31,429 nt of DNA from contig NW_014577974.1 of assembly GCF_000485595.1 (NCBI RefSeq), positions 19,401 through 50,829 of the forward strand, given 5' to 3'. This document shows, piece after piece, positions 1 to 9,342 of this stretch (its first letter is position 1; every line of letters begins with the position of its first letter). Origin of the DNA: Priapulus caudatus. Taxonomy: Eukaryota > Priapulida > Priapulimorpha > Priapulimorphida > Priapulidae. Below the pieces are notes generated by a model, which ran no database searches, was not told the DNA's origin, and saw only the letters and a program-made list of their open reading frames with translations. The translations under genes were made by a program, and so were the position numbers.

Positions 1-345
1 TCACTCACTCATTCACCCATCCCTCACTCGCTCAACTCACACATCCACTCACTCGCTCACTCGCTCAGCCACCCATCCACTCACTCACTCACTCACTCAC
101 TCACTCACTCACTCAGGTCACTCACTTACTCACTCATCATTCATCATTCACCCATCACTCACTCGCTCACTTCACTCACACATCCACGCACGCGGCTCAC
201 TCACCACCGCCTCGGCTCACTCACTTGTTCATTCACTCACTCAAACTCATTCACTCACTCACTCAAACTCACTCAAACTCGCTGTCGCTCGATTACTCAC
301 TCGATCATTCACTCGCATTCACTCACTCGCTGCTCTCACCCCGGC
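1..345. repeat. CACT/CACTC microsatellite
   Basis: Imperfect tandem tetranucleotide/pentanucleotide repeat (cactcactcactc, with attc and catc variants). A longer version sits at about 13235-13760 at the head of the second block A copy. Short open frames over it are simple-repeat translations, not genes. Confidence 0.9.
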
Positions 346-1745
346 CACATTCAATAAACCTACAGGACAGTAGTTTTCCCATATTTTTCTCCTTAGCTTG
401 GATGTGCGTTCTGTGCGTGTGTTCGTTGCCTGAGCGAATTGACATTGAAGCGAAGCGATGACCTTGCCCTAGGCAGTTCTTATCGACCCAGCCAATCCGC
501 AACCAGTGATATCTCAAGTTTGTCGTCGCGCGTCTCACAACGATTCAGTGGCAAGGCGCCGAACAACAGAACTAACGCAAGGGTCGATGGGCAATCGCAT
601 TCCGCCAGAGTAGCGGTTACTGGTTATACGAAGGCCAAATATTGATATAGCAATGCTCTATGGTCGTGATTAAAAAAAAGTCAACTTTGCCGAGTAAGAC
701 AGATGCACAGTGATGGTGACAAAATGTTATTCGTTTTGGAAGCGAGTATTGTACATCGTGGATTAAACTTGAGCTTAGGTTGTTGCGTAGAGAGGGGATT
801 GTAAAAAGTCTTTGAATTGAGGGAAGTTTTCGATTTCATTAATGGCGTTTATGCGTTGCCACGCGCTCAGAATTGTAGTTCCTACAGAGTATGCAGTATC
901 AAGTAAATGGCGGCCGTCCTTGCCTGCGCGGAATATGTCACATGCACTGTCTATCTATACATGCGCTTATCCTCCGTGAAAATTATGTATTTAGAGAGTT
1001 ACGAATCAAAAAGTCACAGCCGAAGAGTAACAATAGTGCCCAAAGTCTGTGGTAGATTTACAATTTGTGGTTTTCCATTGAAGATTGTATCAGCAAGAGG
1101 TCTCACAATATTAGCTTATCGAAGTAATTTCGTAGCATTAAAATGCTTGTGAAAATAGTCAACGTCAAGAAACGATTTTTGTGGGTAGAAGAAAGTTTGG
1201 CCGGCGTTTATTTCCCTTGAGCAGGAATCATCATTTGAAAAAACTCGCTTTGATGGTTATAAGAGAATAGGGGAGCCAGAGTTTCCTTCGTGGTTTATTC
1301 CGAGAATTAGCGCCTACATTAAATATTTAGTGGGCTTTCTATGTTAGAAATGAAATTATTAAACATTTCTGCAAGAACGGTTTATACCGGAAAGTATCAG
1401 TATCACATGCTATAGACTCCTCTACAGTATCGTAAATTATTTAAAGCTAAGCGCCTGCTATTTAGCAAGGTAGTCTGGAGAAGAAATTGAAACCAGGATT
1501 CCCGAGGTCCCACGTGGCTTCCAGTTCGTCACTGATTTTTTCATTGAAGAAGATCCATAGTTGTTTTTGGTCCGCAGTTTCCTCATCTTCAGGCACTTTT
1601 GTTCGTCAAACGTATGGTACTTTCTACCCACCATAGATCATGGCAGATGCCTTGCATATGTTATCATGTTATATATCTTAAGGATAAGTTTTAAGATAAA
1701 TTTCTAAGGTGGGTTTTTAGTCCAGGCTACAGAGGTGCATATCAA
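1..1745. repeat. Repeated block A, copy 1
   Basis: The first 345 bases are a degenerate CACT/CACTC tandem repeat. It is followed by about 1.4 kb of non-coding sequence, from the cctacaggacagtag motif near 359 to the catatcaattccatgcacc motif near 1738. The same succession occurs at about 13235-15130, with many one- and two-base insertions and deletions and few clean substitutions. Both copies run straight into a CAG-type triplet tract. No PSMD1 exon or other gene was recognised inside. The block lies upstream of PSMD1 exon d, so it is best read as intron sequence. Confidence 0.85.
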
Positions 1746-1747
1746 TT

Positions 1748-2135
1748 CCATGCACCAGCGGCCGCCACCATCCCACCAGCAGCAAGCAGCGAGACAGAGC
1801 AGTAGCAGCAGTAGCAGCCAGCAGCAGCAGCAGCGCAGCCACCAGACACCAAGCAGCAGTCTAGCAGCAATAGCAGCAGCAGATCTAGTAGCGCAATGCA
1901 GTATGCAGCAGCAGAGCAGCAGCGCAGCAGCAGCAGTAGCACGACCCACCCACCAACCCGACACCACCACCCCACCATCACCCCACCGCCACCACCATCA
2001 ACAACAACAACAATAGCAACACCCCTCTCGCCTCCGCTTCATCCTCCGCCTTCTACTTCTCCTGCTTCTGCATCCTCCTCTCTCCCCCTTCTCTTCCTCC
2101 ACCACCACCCACCACCCCGCTGCTAGCACTAACAG
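1748..2135. repeat. Degenerate CAG/CCA triplet tract
   Basis: Interrupted CAG triplets (about 1780-1945) pass into CCACC- and CAACAA-rich sequence and a pyrimidine-rich stretch (about 1955-2125). It matches the position of the cleaner CAG array after block A copy 2 (about 15140-15503) but is much more broken up, consistent with indel errors or allelic decay. The pyrimidine-rich end and the tgtgtgtttgcag at 2147-2159 form the 3' splice site of PSMD1 exon d. Poly-Gln/Ser open frames over this tract are artefacts. Confidence 0.8.
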
Positions 2136-2159
2136 GGAGCTTTGCTTGTGTGTTTGCAG

Positions 2160-2333
2160 GAGGAAGGAACGTCACCGTGTCCCTGCAGTCGCGCACGACG
2201 GCCACACCCACATGGTCGGTCGGTCGTCGGCATGCTGGTCTTCCTGCAGTTCTGGTTCTGGTTCCCGCTGGCACACTTCCTGAGTCTCGCCTTCACACCC
2301 ACCTGTCTCGTCGGCCTGAACGCCAACATGGCT
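2160..2333 (+). CDS. PSMD1: PSMD1 exon d (26S proteasome regulatory subunit Rpn2), frameshifted
   Basis: Internal exon of the large 19S regulatory-particle subunit Rpn2, a solenoid protein that scaffolds the proteasome base. It follows a good acceptor (tgtttgcag, ending 2159) and ends at donor GTATGT (2334). It starts with the last two bases of a split glycine codon and reads GGRNVTVSLQSRT in one frame. After a shift between about 2195 and 2222 it reads SVVGMLVFLQFWFWFP, then LAHFLSLAFTPTCLVGLN in another frame. Both parts are hallmark conserved segments of PSMD1, including the aromatic FWFWFP core. The net shift is +1 base (174 bp where 173 or 170 would keep frame). The break lies in a GC-rich ACGACGG/GGTCGGTCGGTCG repeat, so a sequencing error is likelier than a true pseudogene. 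The exon ends in phase 0, matching exon e. It stands upstream of exons a-c in this window, against protein order. Confidence 0.93.
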
Positions 2334-2353
2334 GTATGTATCACCCCGCTACA

Positions 2354-2613
2354 TCAGGAGTGAATAATAATAGAATAGAATCTATTGTTATTCACTCCTG
2401 ACTACATTATATCATCTATACATGTGATGTTCTATACATAGAACATCATGTCCTTCAAACTCGATGCCAATGTCATCAGGAGTGTCATAATATAGATTCT
2501 ATAGTATATAATATAGAGACTATATAAACTATATATATATATATAGAGACGTATATACGAGACTGTCTTATAGGATATAGTATATATTATATTAAAAGTC
2601 GATATTATGACAC
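2354..2613. repeat. Cluster of three hairpins in the intron after exon d
   Basis: Three inverted repeats follow one another just after the exon d donor. The first (2354-2401) is a near-perfect palindrome with TCAGGAGTGAATAA at one end and TTATTCACTCCTGA at the other. The second pairs GATGTTCTAT (2426-2435) with ATAGAACATC (2438-2447). The third pairs GTGTCATAATAT (2482-2493) with ATATTATGACAC (2602-2613) around an AT-rich loop with TA repeats. The word TCAGGAGTG recurs at 2354 and just before the third hairpin, which suggests relics of one family of small palindromic elements. No coding potential. Confidence 0.75.
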
Positions 2614-3655
2614 AGGCTGCTGGCATTAGGGTCGTGTTGAGGTGGGGGGTGGCCTACACAGACGGGTGTGCGTGTTGCTGACAGGTAAGAGCTAGCCCAC
2701 ATTCGTGATAGCGGTAATGCTGCACTACCAGACCAAGCTACGGGCAAATCTGTATATATATTATATATCTAATAGGTGTCACACTTAAGGAAACCGAATT
2801 TGGGTTCCTATATTACCTATGAGGTATCCATTCTATATGGGATTCACTGTGTAGCTGCTATTCAAGGGAATTCCAAAATTTGTCATTTATTGACAAAGGT
2901 TGTCTATATAATATGTGTATGTGCCTGTTCTATAGGTACACTCAGGTGCTTGGTAACGCTAAACTGTACCTCTCTATTCCCTTTGTTTTCAAATCTCGTT
3001 CTCCGTCTTTCTTTCTCTCTCTTTCTCTCGCTCTGTCTGTCTCTCCCTCTCTTAGCCTTCCTCTATTCGTCTCCCCTATATTCTCTCCCTTTTCCTTTCT
3101 CTTCTACTTCCCTTCTCTCACTCACACCCTTCCAGTAGCTACATTCTCCCTTCTCATTCTCTGTTCCCTCACTCTTTCTAGTCGCACTGTCTCTCTCTAT
3201 CTCTAGTCTCTCTCTCTCTCTCTCTCTCTTTCGCCTCTCTCTCTCTCTCTGTCTGGCTGTCGGGGCTGTCTCTCTCACTCTCTCTCTCTGTTTGGCTGTC
3301 TTCTGGTAAATCTCTCTATGTGTTGTCTGGGTTCTTGGGTTAATCTCTCTCTGTTGTCTGTCTTTGTTATCGTCTTTCTCTCTCTCTCTCTGGTCGTGTC
3401 TCTCTCTCTTATCATTATCTCTCTGTCTATCTCCCCCTCTCTCCTATAGTTGATTCGTTATCCACATTTAGACAAGACACAAGACTTTTCATGGTGCTGT
3501 TTTATGGTAAATTCTATTGAGAGTAACATGAATATTGATGCAGCAGTTTTCTCCTTTAGCACATGGCCTTAAAAAAGGCCAATTAAGTAACACGATATTG
3601 ATAATTATCCAGTAACAGCTATATTTGAGGATATTTATTGTCAATTGTTTCATAG
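2614..3655. repeat. Intron with CT-rich simple repeat
   Basis: This is intron between exons d and e. From about 2995 to 3445 it is a degenerate CT/CTCT polypyrimidine repeat on the + strand with scattered GTCTG interruptions. The rest (2614-2995 and 3446-3650) holds nothing I recognise. The exon e acceptor (tttcatag) ends at 3655. Confidence 0.7.
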
Positions 3656-3841
3656 ATGCCAAAAATGGAGTTCCGTTCGAATGCAAAGCCGTCAATGTAT
3701 GCCTACCCTCTCCCGCTGGAAGAGAAGAAGGAGAAGGAGAAGGAGAAGGTGTCGACTGCAATCCTCAGCATCACGGCTAAAGCAAAGAAGAAGGAGATGG
3801 AGCGAGAAAAGCACAGAAGCCAGGACTCCAAGATGGAAGTG
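3656..3841 (+). CDS. PSMD1: PSMD1 exon e (start of the charged KEKE region)
   Basis: Intact 62-codon exon, phase 0 at both ends, between acceptor tttcatag (3655) and a donor at 3842 (GTACAA). It reads [20 protein letters not shown], then a short lysine/glutamate run and the motif [17 protein letters not shown], ending in KMEV. These are the conserved PSMD1 segments directly after the membrane-like FWFWFP segment and leading into the KEKE charged region, thought to mediate proteasome subunit contacts. The ATG at 3656 is an internal methionine, not a start codon. A pogo-like MITE sits 144 bp downstream in the following intron. The weak donor GTACAA is the only oddity; splicing to exon f gives V-D-E-A, as in the family. 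Confidence 0.96.
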
Positions 3842-3984
3842 GTACAAACATCTTTCTAGAGACTCTAATTTTACATTTATTCTTACTCTTAGTTCCTTCT
3901 CTCCTCGTGGAGAATTGGGCAGGGGCAATTTACAATTAAAGCTGTAAAAAACACAATGTAAACCGATATTTGTGTGTATGAGTA

Positions 3985-4419
3985 CAGTCCGACCATCGCT
4001 CTAATCCGGCCACGTCGGAACCGGCAGCCCATCGATATGGGATTTGGCCGGATATGAGAGTTATGCTCAAACACAGAGGCTAGGCTATTTTCCAGTAGGG
4101 TTATGCATGTGATCAATTATTTGAGCTCCGTTGCTATGATATTGTAAACAAACTGTCGTGTTTGATGGTGATATAAATGGAACTAAAATGATAAAAACAG
4201 AAATTTTTTACCGGAGGCATAGCGGACACAAGCGGACAACACACACACACGCACGCGCACGCGCACACGCAAACACACGTACGGTTGGTACATCGCGCAA
4301 GTTTTGGGCGAGATTTTTAGGTGGAAATGAATGAAAAACAGAGAACATACACTGCGAGATAGCGGCCGGTTAATAGAGATTTCCGAATAACCGATGGCTG
4401 GATAAAGGAGGTCGGACTG
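3985..4419. mobile_element. pogo/Tigger-like MITE in the e-f intron
   Basis: A 435-bp element flanked by TA on each side (3983-3984 and 4420-4421). The left end is CAGTCCGACC..CTAATCCGGCCA and the right end, reverse-complemented, is CAGTCCGACC..TTTATCCAGCCA. The first ten bases match exactly, then the arms match with small gaps. TA target duplication with CAGT.ACC..TTATCCGGC termini is typical of pogo/Tigger-type Tc1-mariner elements. It has no transposase frame, so it is non-autonomous. It contains a CA/CG dinucleotide repeat at about 4220-4277. Class by termini is inference. Confidence 0.82.
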
Positions 4420-4421
4420 TA

Positions 4422-4719
4422 CTTCATATGCTATTCTTGCTATCCCAGCATCTCGCCCTCACCATACATAGTAGGCTTTATGTCAAAACCCACGCATCTA
4501 AAACATGGAAAGGTCATTTATAAAAAAAAAAAAATATAATAACGATTATAGTCTACATTTTGAGCTGCAAACAGGCGAGAGATATAAATGACATATGAGA
4601 TATTTATCATATTGACCTTTAAAAGTGCCAGCAGCCCAACCGATCATTATATATATTATATATATATATATATATATCATCAGTGTTTCCTTATCATGTT
4701 AGTAATACTCTGCCCCCAG
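4422..4719. other. Rest of the e-f intron
   Basis: AT-rich intron with an A-run (4521-4533) and a TA microsatellite at about 4648-4678. The acceptor tgcccccag ends at 4719, with TA repeats where a branch-point region would be expected. Nothing else recognised. Confidence 0.6.
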
Positions 4720-5052
4720 GATGAGGCTGAGAAGAAGGAAGAAGGCGCTGATAAGGAAGCAACTGCCGAGAAGGAAGCAACTGCCGAGAAGGAAAAGAAA
4801 GAAGCCAAGTCGAAGGAGAGCCCGAAGGAGAGCCCGAAGGAGAGCCCGAAGGCGAAGGAGGAGGTGAAGAGCAAGGAGGAGAAGAGCGCCGGCAAAGATG
4901 CGGAGAAGTCCAAGGACGACGGGAAGGGAAAGAAGGAAGCTGACGGCAAGAGCAAGGAGGAGGAGAAGGAGGAGAAGAAGGAGGAGAAGAAGCCTGAGCC
5001 GGAGCCGAGCTTTGAGATGCTCGTGAACCCGGCGCGTGTGATGCGGGCGCAG
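4720..5052 (+). CDS. PSMD1: PSMD1 exon f (expanded KEKE region)
   Basis: Intact 111-codon exon, phase 0 at both ends, between acceptor tgcccccag (4719) and donor GTAAGC (5053). It begins DEAEKKEE, has two EATAEKE units, three ESPK units and then long alternating Lys/Glu runs, and ends with PEPEPSFEMLVNPARVMRAQ. The last part is the conserved hydrophobic stretch that follows the KEKE region in PSMD1. As I recall the vertebrate protein, this interval is only about 30 residues there, so the charged linker is expanded by roughly 80 residues. Expansion is visible as small in-frame tandem repeats at DNA level (gagagcccgaag three times). The conserved continuation (exon g, about 15-20 residues) was not found downstream. 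Confidence 0.96.
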
Positions 5053-6241
5053 GTAAGCACGCCGCGGATGCCACATCCATCTCCACGTCGTTGTACGCGC
5101 ATCTCAATATATAATCTAATCTAATATAAAGCTAATATAATCTAATATAATCTAATCATATCTCGATCAAACGTCGAGATATCGAGATCGTGCTTCCGTT
5201 CACACGTCTGCCGCCGTTCATATTTTATCGCACACACACACACGCACGCACGCACACACGCACACACACACACACGCGCACACACACACACACACACGCA
5301 CGCACACACGCACACACACACACACACACGCACACACGCACACACACACCTTCAATCGCATTCTCGCAGAGATATCGATCCCTCACTCAAACGAATTTCG
5401 GAAAATCTGAAGCTCGCGTAGTTCTCGCGGACAGGTTGTTTCGAGATTTTTTTAAGAGACGCTATTGATATAGTTATATAATATATATATATAGTTATAT
5501 AACGTATCTGAACATAACTGTTCTGCTCGTAGGAAGCACATACGGTGCGTGCTTGCTGATGTGCGTCACGTTCTCTGTTTGTTGAATGTTGGATGTGTTT
5601 TGAGGGTGTAATGTATATTGCTCGTTTACCTCGGTACGCAGTTCGACCAGCAGTCTTTGATGTAGTCTGCGAAGTTGTCGTGTGAAGAATTGTGTTTGTG
5701 GGGATCGATTCGTTCGCAGCGTCTCTGGTTGAAATTAAAGTGATTGTTGCGTTTACGAAGAAGTTCGTCGAGGATTTCATCGGTTATATGACTTCGCTCG
5801 GAAAATTTGAGAGGAAAAAGTTTTAAAAGGTAAGGAAAGAATTCTAAATGGAGGTGTGTTACGTACGGGCACGTAGATAGATATAAACAGGGGGAATATT
5901 TAGCTGTTTGGATTGATGGTAGCGGCTCGTATTGGTGAAGTTCTAGGCGTCACAGCACGATGCATCCAGCTCTCATCGAACTAACAGCAGCAGCGGCAGC
6001 AACAGCAACAGCAACGGCAGCGGCGGCGGCGGCAGCGGCAACAGCAGCAGTAACAGCAGGAGCAGCAGTAGCAGCAGCAGCAGCAGAATAAGAATAAGAA
6101 GAAGCAGCAGCAGCAATAGCGGCGGTAGCAGCAGCAGTAGCAACAGCAACAGCAGCAACAGCAGAAGCAGTAGCAGAAAAAGAAGAAGACGAAGAAAAAG
6201 AAGAAGAAGAAGAAGAAGAAGAAGATGATGATGATGATGAA

Positions 6242-6275
<34 letters not shown>

Positions 6276-6480
6276 CGACAGCATCAACAGCAGTAGCAGC
6301 TGCTGCTTGGCTTCTTTGGATTCTACTATCTTTGTCGGCAAACAGACGCGACCAGATTACTGTCTCGTATCGTCTGCGTGGCGTCTGCGCGTTTCCGGGT
6401 GTCTTCCTTCTTCACTGGCAATCGTCGTCACACTCAGGCACGTGTCAACACGCCTGCTGCAGCTGTGTGCGCGTGGCTAA
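5053..6480. repeat. Intergenic/intronic stretch with CA and AGC/GAA/GAT triplet repeats
   Basis: Contains taatctaata-type repeats (5108-5158), a CA/CG dinucleotide repeat (about 5229-5350), AT-rich sequence (5468-5505), and a compound triplet array (about 5982-6275). That array passes from CAG/CGG to GAA and then to GAT triplets; long poly-Leu open frames on the - strand are its translation. No exon or other gene recognised. The missing PSMD1 exon g would be expected somewhere after 5052, but I could not see it here. Confidence 0.7.
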
Positions 6481-6856
6481 AGCCCGGCGCACACGTGAGT
6501 AATTTTACTCAAGTAAAATGATGCATGCGTCAATATACTCACCCGAAATATTTTCAGCGTCCGCCGCACACGTGAGTAAAATCACTCAAGGTATAAGTGG
6601 AAATGTAGATCACGTGACTGTGCGCAGCCAATACTGGGCGCACAATGATGTAAACGCATGCGCTGTGAGTACCAGTGTTGAGTAAATTTACGCAGCTAGA
6701 GCGCATACGGTGAGTATTTTGACGCATGTGTCAAAAATTATCGAACATGTTTGATATTTATTGTTATGTTTGATAACGAAAATCTGCCGCACACGTGAGT
6801 ATTTTGACGCATGCATCATTTTACTTGAGTAAAATTACTCACGTGTGCGCCGGGCT
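6481..6856. mobile_element. Harbinger-like MITE with long exact terminal inverted repeats
   Basis: A 376-bp element flanked by TAA on both sides (6478-6480 and 6857-6859). The left end starts AGCCCGGCGCACACGTGAGT. The right end is its exact reverse complement for about 53 bases, continuing with a few mismatches. A 3-bp TAA/TTA duplication is typical of PIF/Harbinger elements. Shorter copies of CGCACACGTGAGTA occur inside (near 6566 and 6788), so the element is built of repeated sub-palindromes and carries several CACGTG E-box cores. No transposase. The exactness of the arms suggests recent mobility or arm correction. Confidence 0.88.
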
Positions 6857-7673
6857 TAAGAAACGCGAACCATGTGTGATGTCATGAATAATTTATTAAT
6901 CTTCAGTCGCCATCCTACGGTTTAAAAACTCGCGTCCGGACTTTCCGGACTCTCCATTTCCGTTCGATTACTGGTCACATGACCATTTCTGGAAAGTTCG
7001 GACTGTCTAAACTCTCCATTTTTTCGACCGGTGCGATAGCGGTGAGGTCACGTGACAAAATTGCGGAATGGCGACATTTAGTCAGAATTTCGGTTATTCA
7101 AACGTTTTTATCACATTTTTTGCACCAATCCGTGTAGTGCATCCGATTTTCGCGTGTTACTAATACTTACAATGTTGGCAATAAAACTATAGATCCCTTT
7201 TTCCTTCGGTATGATTGAAATTTATAGTATCATCGTTGAGAATTAATAACGTGGGGGCCGCCATCTTTGTAGTATTGAGAAGCTCGTTGAGAATCAACAA
7301 CGTGGGGGCCGCCATCTTGGTTCTCTACTTCTATATTCTATTTCGCACAAATCCGGTAGGATCCGGAGAGGAGAATGTGGAGAGTCCGGACTGCATAATC
7401 GAATCGGCCACAGAGGTGATTATCGAAAAATAATCACCTAAGTCTCGACCAATCAGCGCGCAGGATTTCTTATAATCACTCGGGCGATAATACTAATGTG
7501 TATTATTAGCTCCTGATCTGGTCGATAGGCGATAGGATATATATATATATATATAAATATAATTATATATATAATATATATATAATATATATATAATATA
7601 TATATATATACTAAGAGCTGATAATACCTCATATTAATTATCACCTTTAATTGTGATTAGCTTTTGTTATTAC
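6857..7673. other. Non-coding sequence with TCCGGACT modules, YY1-like sites and a TA repeat
   Basis: TCCGGACTCTCCATTT-like modules recur in both orientations (near 6936, 6990 and, inverted, 7378). A 51-bp-spaced direct repeat holds two GCCGCCATCTT sites (see separate entry). AGGTGATTAT and ATAATCACCT (7414-7439) form a short perfect hairpin. A TA microsatellite (about 7546-7612) is bracketed by inverted TATTATTAGCTC/GAGCTGATAATA words. No gene recognised. The similarity to block B begins abruptly at about 7674. Confidence 0.6.
7234..7318. promoter_or_regulatory. Duplicated YY1-like sites
   Basis: The unit CGTTGAGAAT.AA.AACGTGGGG followed by GCCGCCATCTT occurs twice, 51 bp apart (7234-7267 and 7285-7318). 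GCCGCCATCTT is the reverse complement of AAGATGGCGGC, the established YY1 core. Binding and function are inference; no transcript start is known nearby. Confidence 0.4.
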
Positions 7674-8562
7674 ATAGTGGCAGACCGCCGCCGCAGCCAT
7701 GTCTGTAGATGAGTGTTATAGCACCCAAGCATCTACAAGTGCAAACATTAGCGAACCCGCTTATTTTTCTTGTCTGAGAACGCTTATGGCTTTGTAAATC
7801 TGCCTGTCGGAATGTGAAGAAGGATCGGTAGCAGTTTAGATATTGCATGTGCAGCAGCCTTTTGCATATTGCTGGGAACACTTTATTCTCCTGCTGATTG
7901 ACTGTAGCTTTAAGCTTCGGAGTGGAACTGCGTTAGAGTTTAGCAATACGCTGTAGTAGTTGTTCCGTTTACTCCGGAGAGAATTCGGCCCCGGGATACG
8001 ACCATGCCTAAACGCAGAACGTGGTCGATTTCTACTGATTTCCGTTGAGCTCGAAGGCACATGGCATATCGGAGGATGAGGAAACTAAAACTCCACGGCG
8101 AAACTCGCGTGCGAACGAACATAATGACTGCCTTCGGGCACACCGATTTCCTAACCAAGTTTTTCCTTCCCCTGTCGCGTTTCCCTGCTGTCGCAGCAAC
8201 CATAGTGAGTCGTAGAGCGAAACTGGCTTCTTTTCATATCCCACGAATCTTGAAATCGCGCCGCCGCAGAGATGGAAGGAATTCTTGTAGGACGTTGAGC
8301 ATTTGTCGTAATTTCTCATATCTTGTTGGCGTGCGATCAGCGCCGGGGATGGCTGCTACGTCTGCCGAGAGTAGAAGTTACACTATCTAGGTGGCGCACC
8401 TATTTCCTGGTTAGATAACAACGATTAATGACCGTTTGTCCTTCCATCAGTGAATTTTTGTGTTGCAGAGTTCAGTCGCGTGTGCTTCTGATTCATTTAG
8501 GAACTGATATTTTGAAATTTGTTTTGAATCGGTAAATACTGAAGCACAGTGGTTATGTGTTT

Positions 8563-8940
8563 ATTTAATGGGACACTATACCTTTGGCTTCACACACACT
8601 TCTGATTACACTTATGATTTCAGCAGTTGATTACTTTATTCAATGGGCGCTACTTTTTGTTACACACACACGTGGCTTCATATACCGTCACGTGGTTACT
8701 TTTTATTCAATTGGCACTACTTTTCTTACACAAACACAGTGGCTTTATATACCGCCACGTGGTTAAGCACTGGTTACTTTATTCAAAGGGCACTACTTCT
8801 TTCTCTAACACGTGTGGCTTCATATACGTCACGTGGTCACTCTATTTAATGGACGCTACTTTTTATTACACTCGTGTGTGCTCTCAGTTGCCATTGTTCG
8901 GTTACGTTTTTTAATGGACGCTTATGTTTTTATTGTTGCA
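8563..8940. repeat. ~65-75 bp tandem repeat abutting the exon a acceptor, copy 1
   Basis: About five imperfect units of the form TTTATTCAATGG-CACTACTTTT-TTACACACACACGTGGCTTCATATACC-GTCACGTGGTTAC. Each core unit carries CACGTG palindromes and a TATATA-like word. The last, partial unit runs into the polypyrimidine tract and 3' splice site (ttattgttgcag). The same array is at about 27366-27749. Confidence 0.85.
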
Positions 8941-8941
8941 G

Positions 8942-9057
8942 AACACCAGAGCAGGTGCCGAATGTCGTGTCGGCTGCTCGCCCGAATCCTACAACCCACA
9001 CGTGCGCTATGGAGCTGCGATGGCGCTTTGTATCTCGTGCCAGGAACAGGCAACAAG
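8942..9057 (+). pseudogene. PSMD1: PSMD1 exon a, indel-broken copy
   Basis: Second copy of the exon found intact at 27750-27864. Acceptor gttgcag (8941) and donor GTAGTG (9058) are kept. Relative to the intact copy it has an extra g after the VVS codons, an extra c in the next alanine codon, a cttt/cttg change and a lost g before the final CAGGAACAGG. The length is 116 instead of 115 bp and the middle is out of frame. [10 protein letters not shown] and, in other frames, [14 protein letters not shown] can still be traced. Differences at homopolymers rather than substitutions point to sequencing error or a noisy alternative assembly of the same locus. True pseudogene status is possible but less likely. 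Confidence 0.88.
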
Positions 9058-9087
9058 GTAGTGATGCTCAGCGTGTTCTGCTAGCAT

Positions 9088-9342
9088 CTATGACAAATAC
9101 GACATACGCGTATACGCTCTCCTATGACACTATTTTGTCATAGCAAGAGTCTTCCTATGACAAATATTGTTGTATGTGTTGTGCGCATCATAGGAGTTTA
9201 GAGGACGCATTATGAACGCAAGCAGTGAATTTCAGCTGTAAAGCGGAACGAAGTTGACTCGCCAATATTTGTCATAGAAGAATCTTCCTATGACAAATAG
9301 TGTTCATAGGCGGCGTATATGCGTATGTCGTATTTGTCATAG
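9088..9342. mobile_element. Palindromic MITE in block B, copy 1
   Basis: A 255-bp inverted repeat starting CTATGACAAATACGACATAC and ending with its reverse complement. Arms are about 70 bp and contain further CTATGAC/GTCATAG words. Outward similarity (gttctgctagcat versus atgctaggcagaac) extends the palindrome a little. No open frame. The copy at 27895-28117 lacks about 33 bp of the left arm. Superfamily not assigned; I could not define a clean target duplication. Confidence 0.75.

Noticed and set aside
1704-2016. Open frames rich in Gln/Ser/His or Cys/Leu on both strands
   Set aside because: They are translations of CAG/CCA triplet repeats and are present in several frames at once; no conserved domain or splice context.
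4680-5107. Three long Leu/Ser/Phe-rich open frames on the - strand
   Set aside because: Antisense shadows of the Lys/Glu-rich PSMD1 exon f, whose + strand reading has correct splice sites and family motifs.
5973-6341. 122-codon poly-Leu frame with a His run
   Set aside because: Antisense reading of AGC/GAA/GAT triplets.
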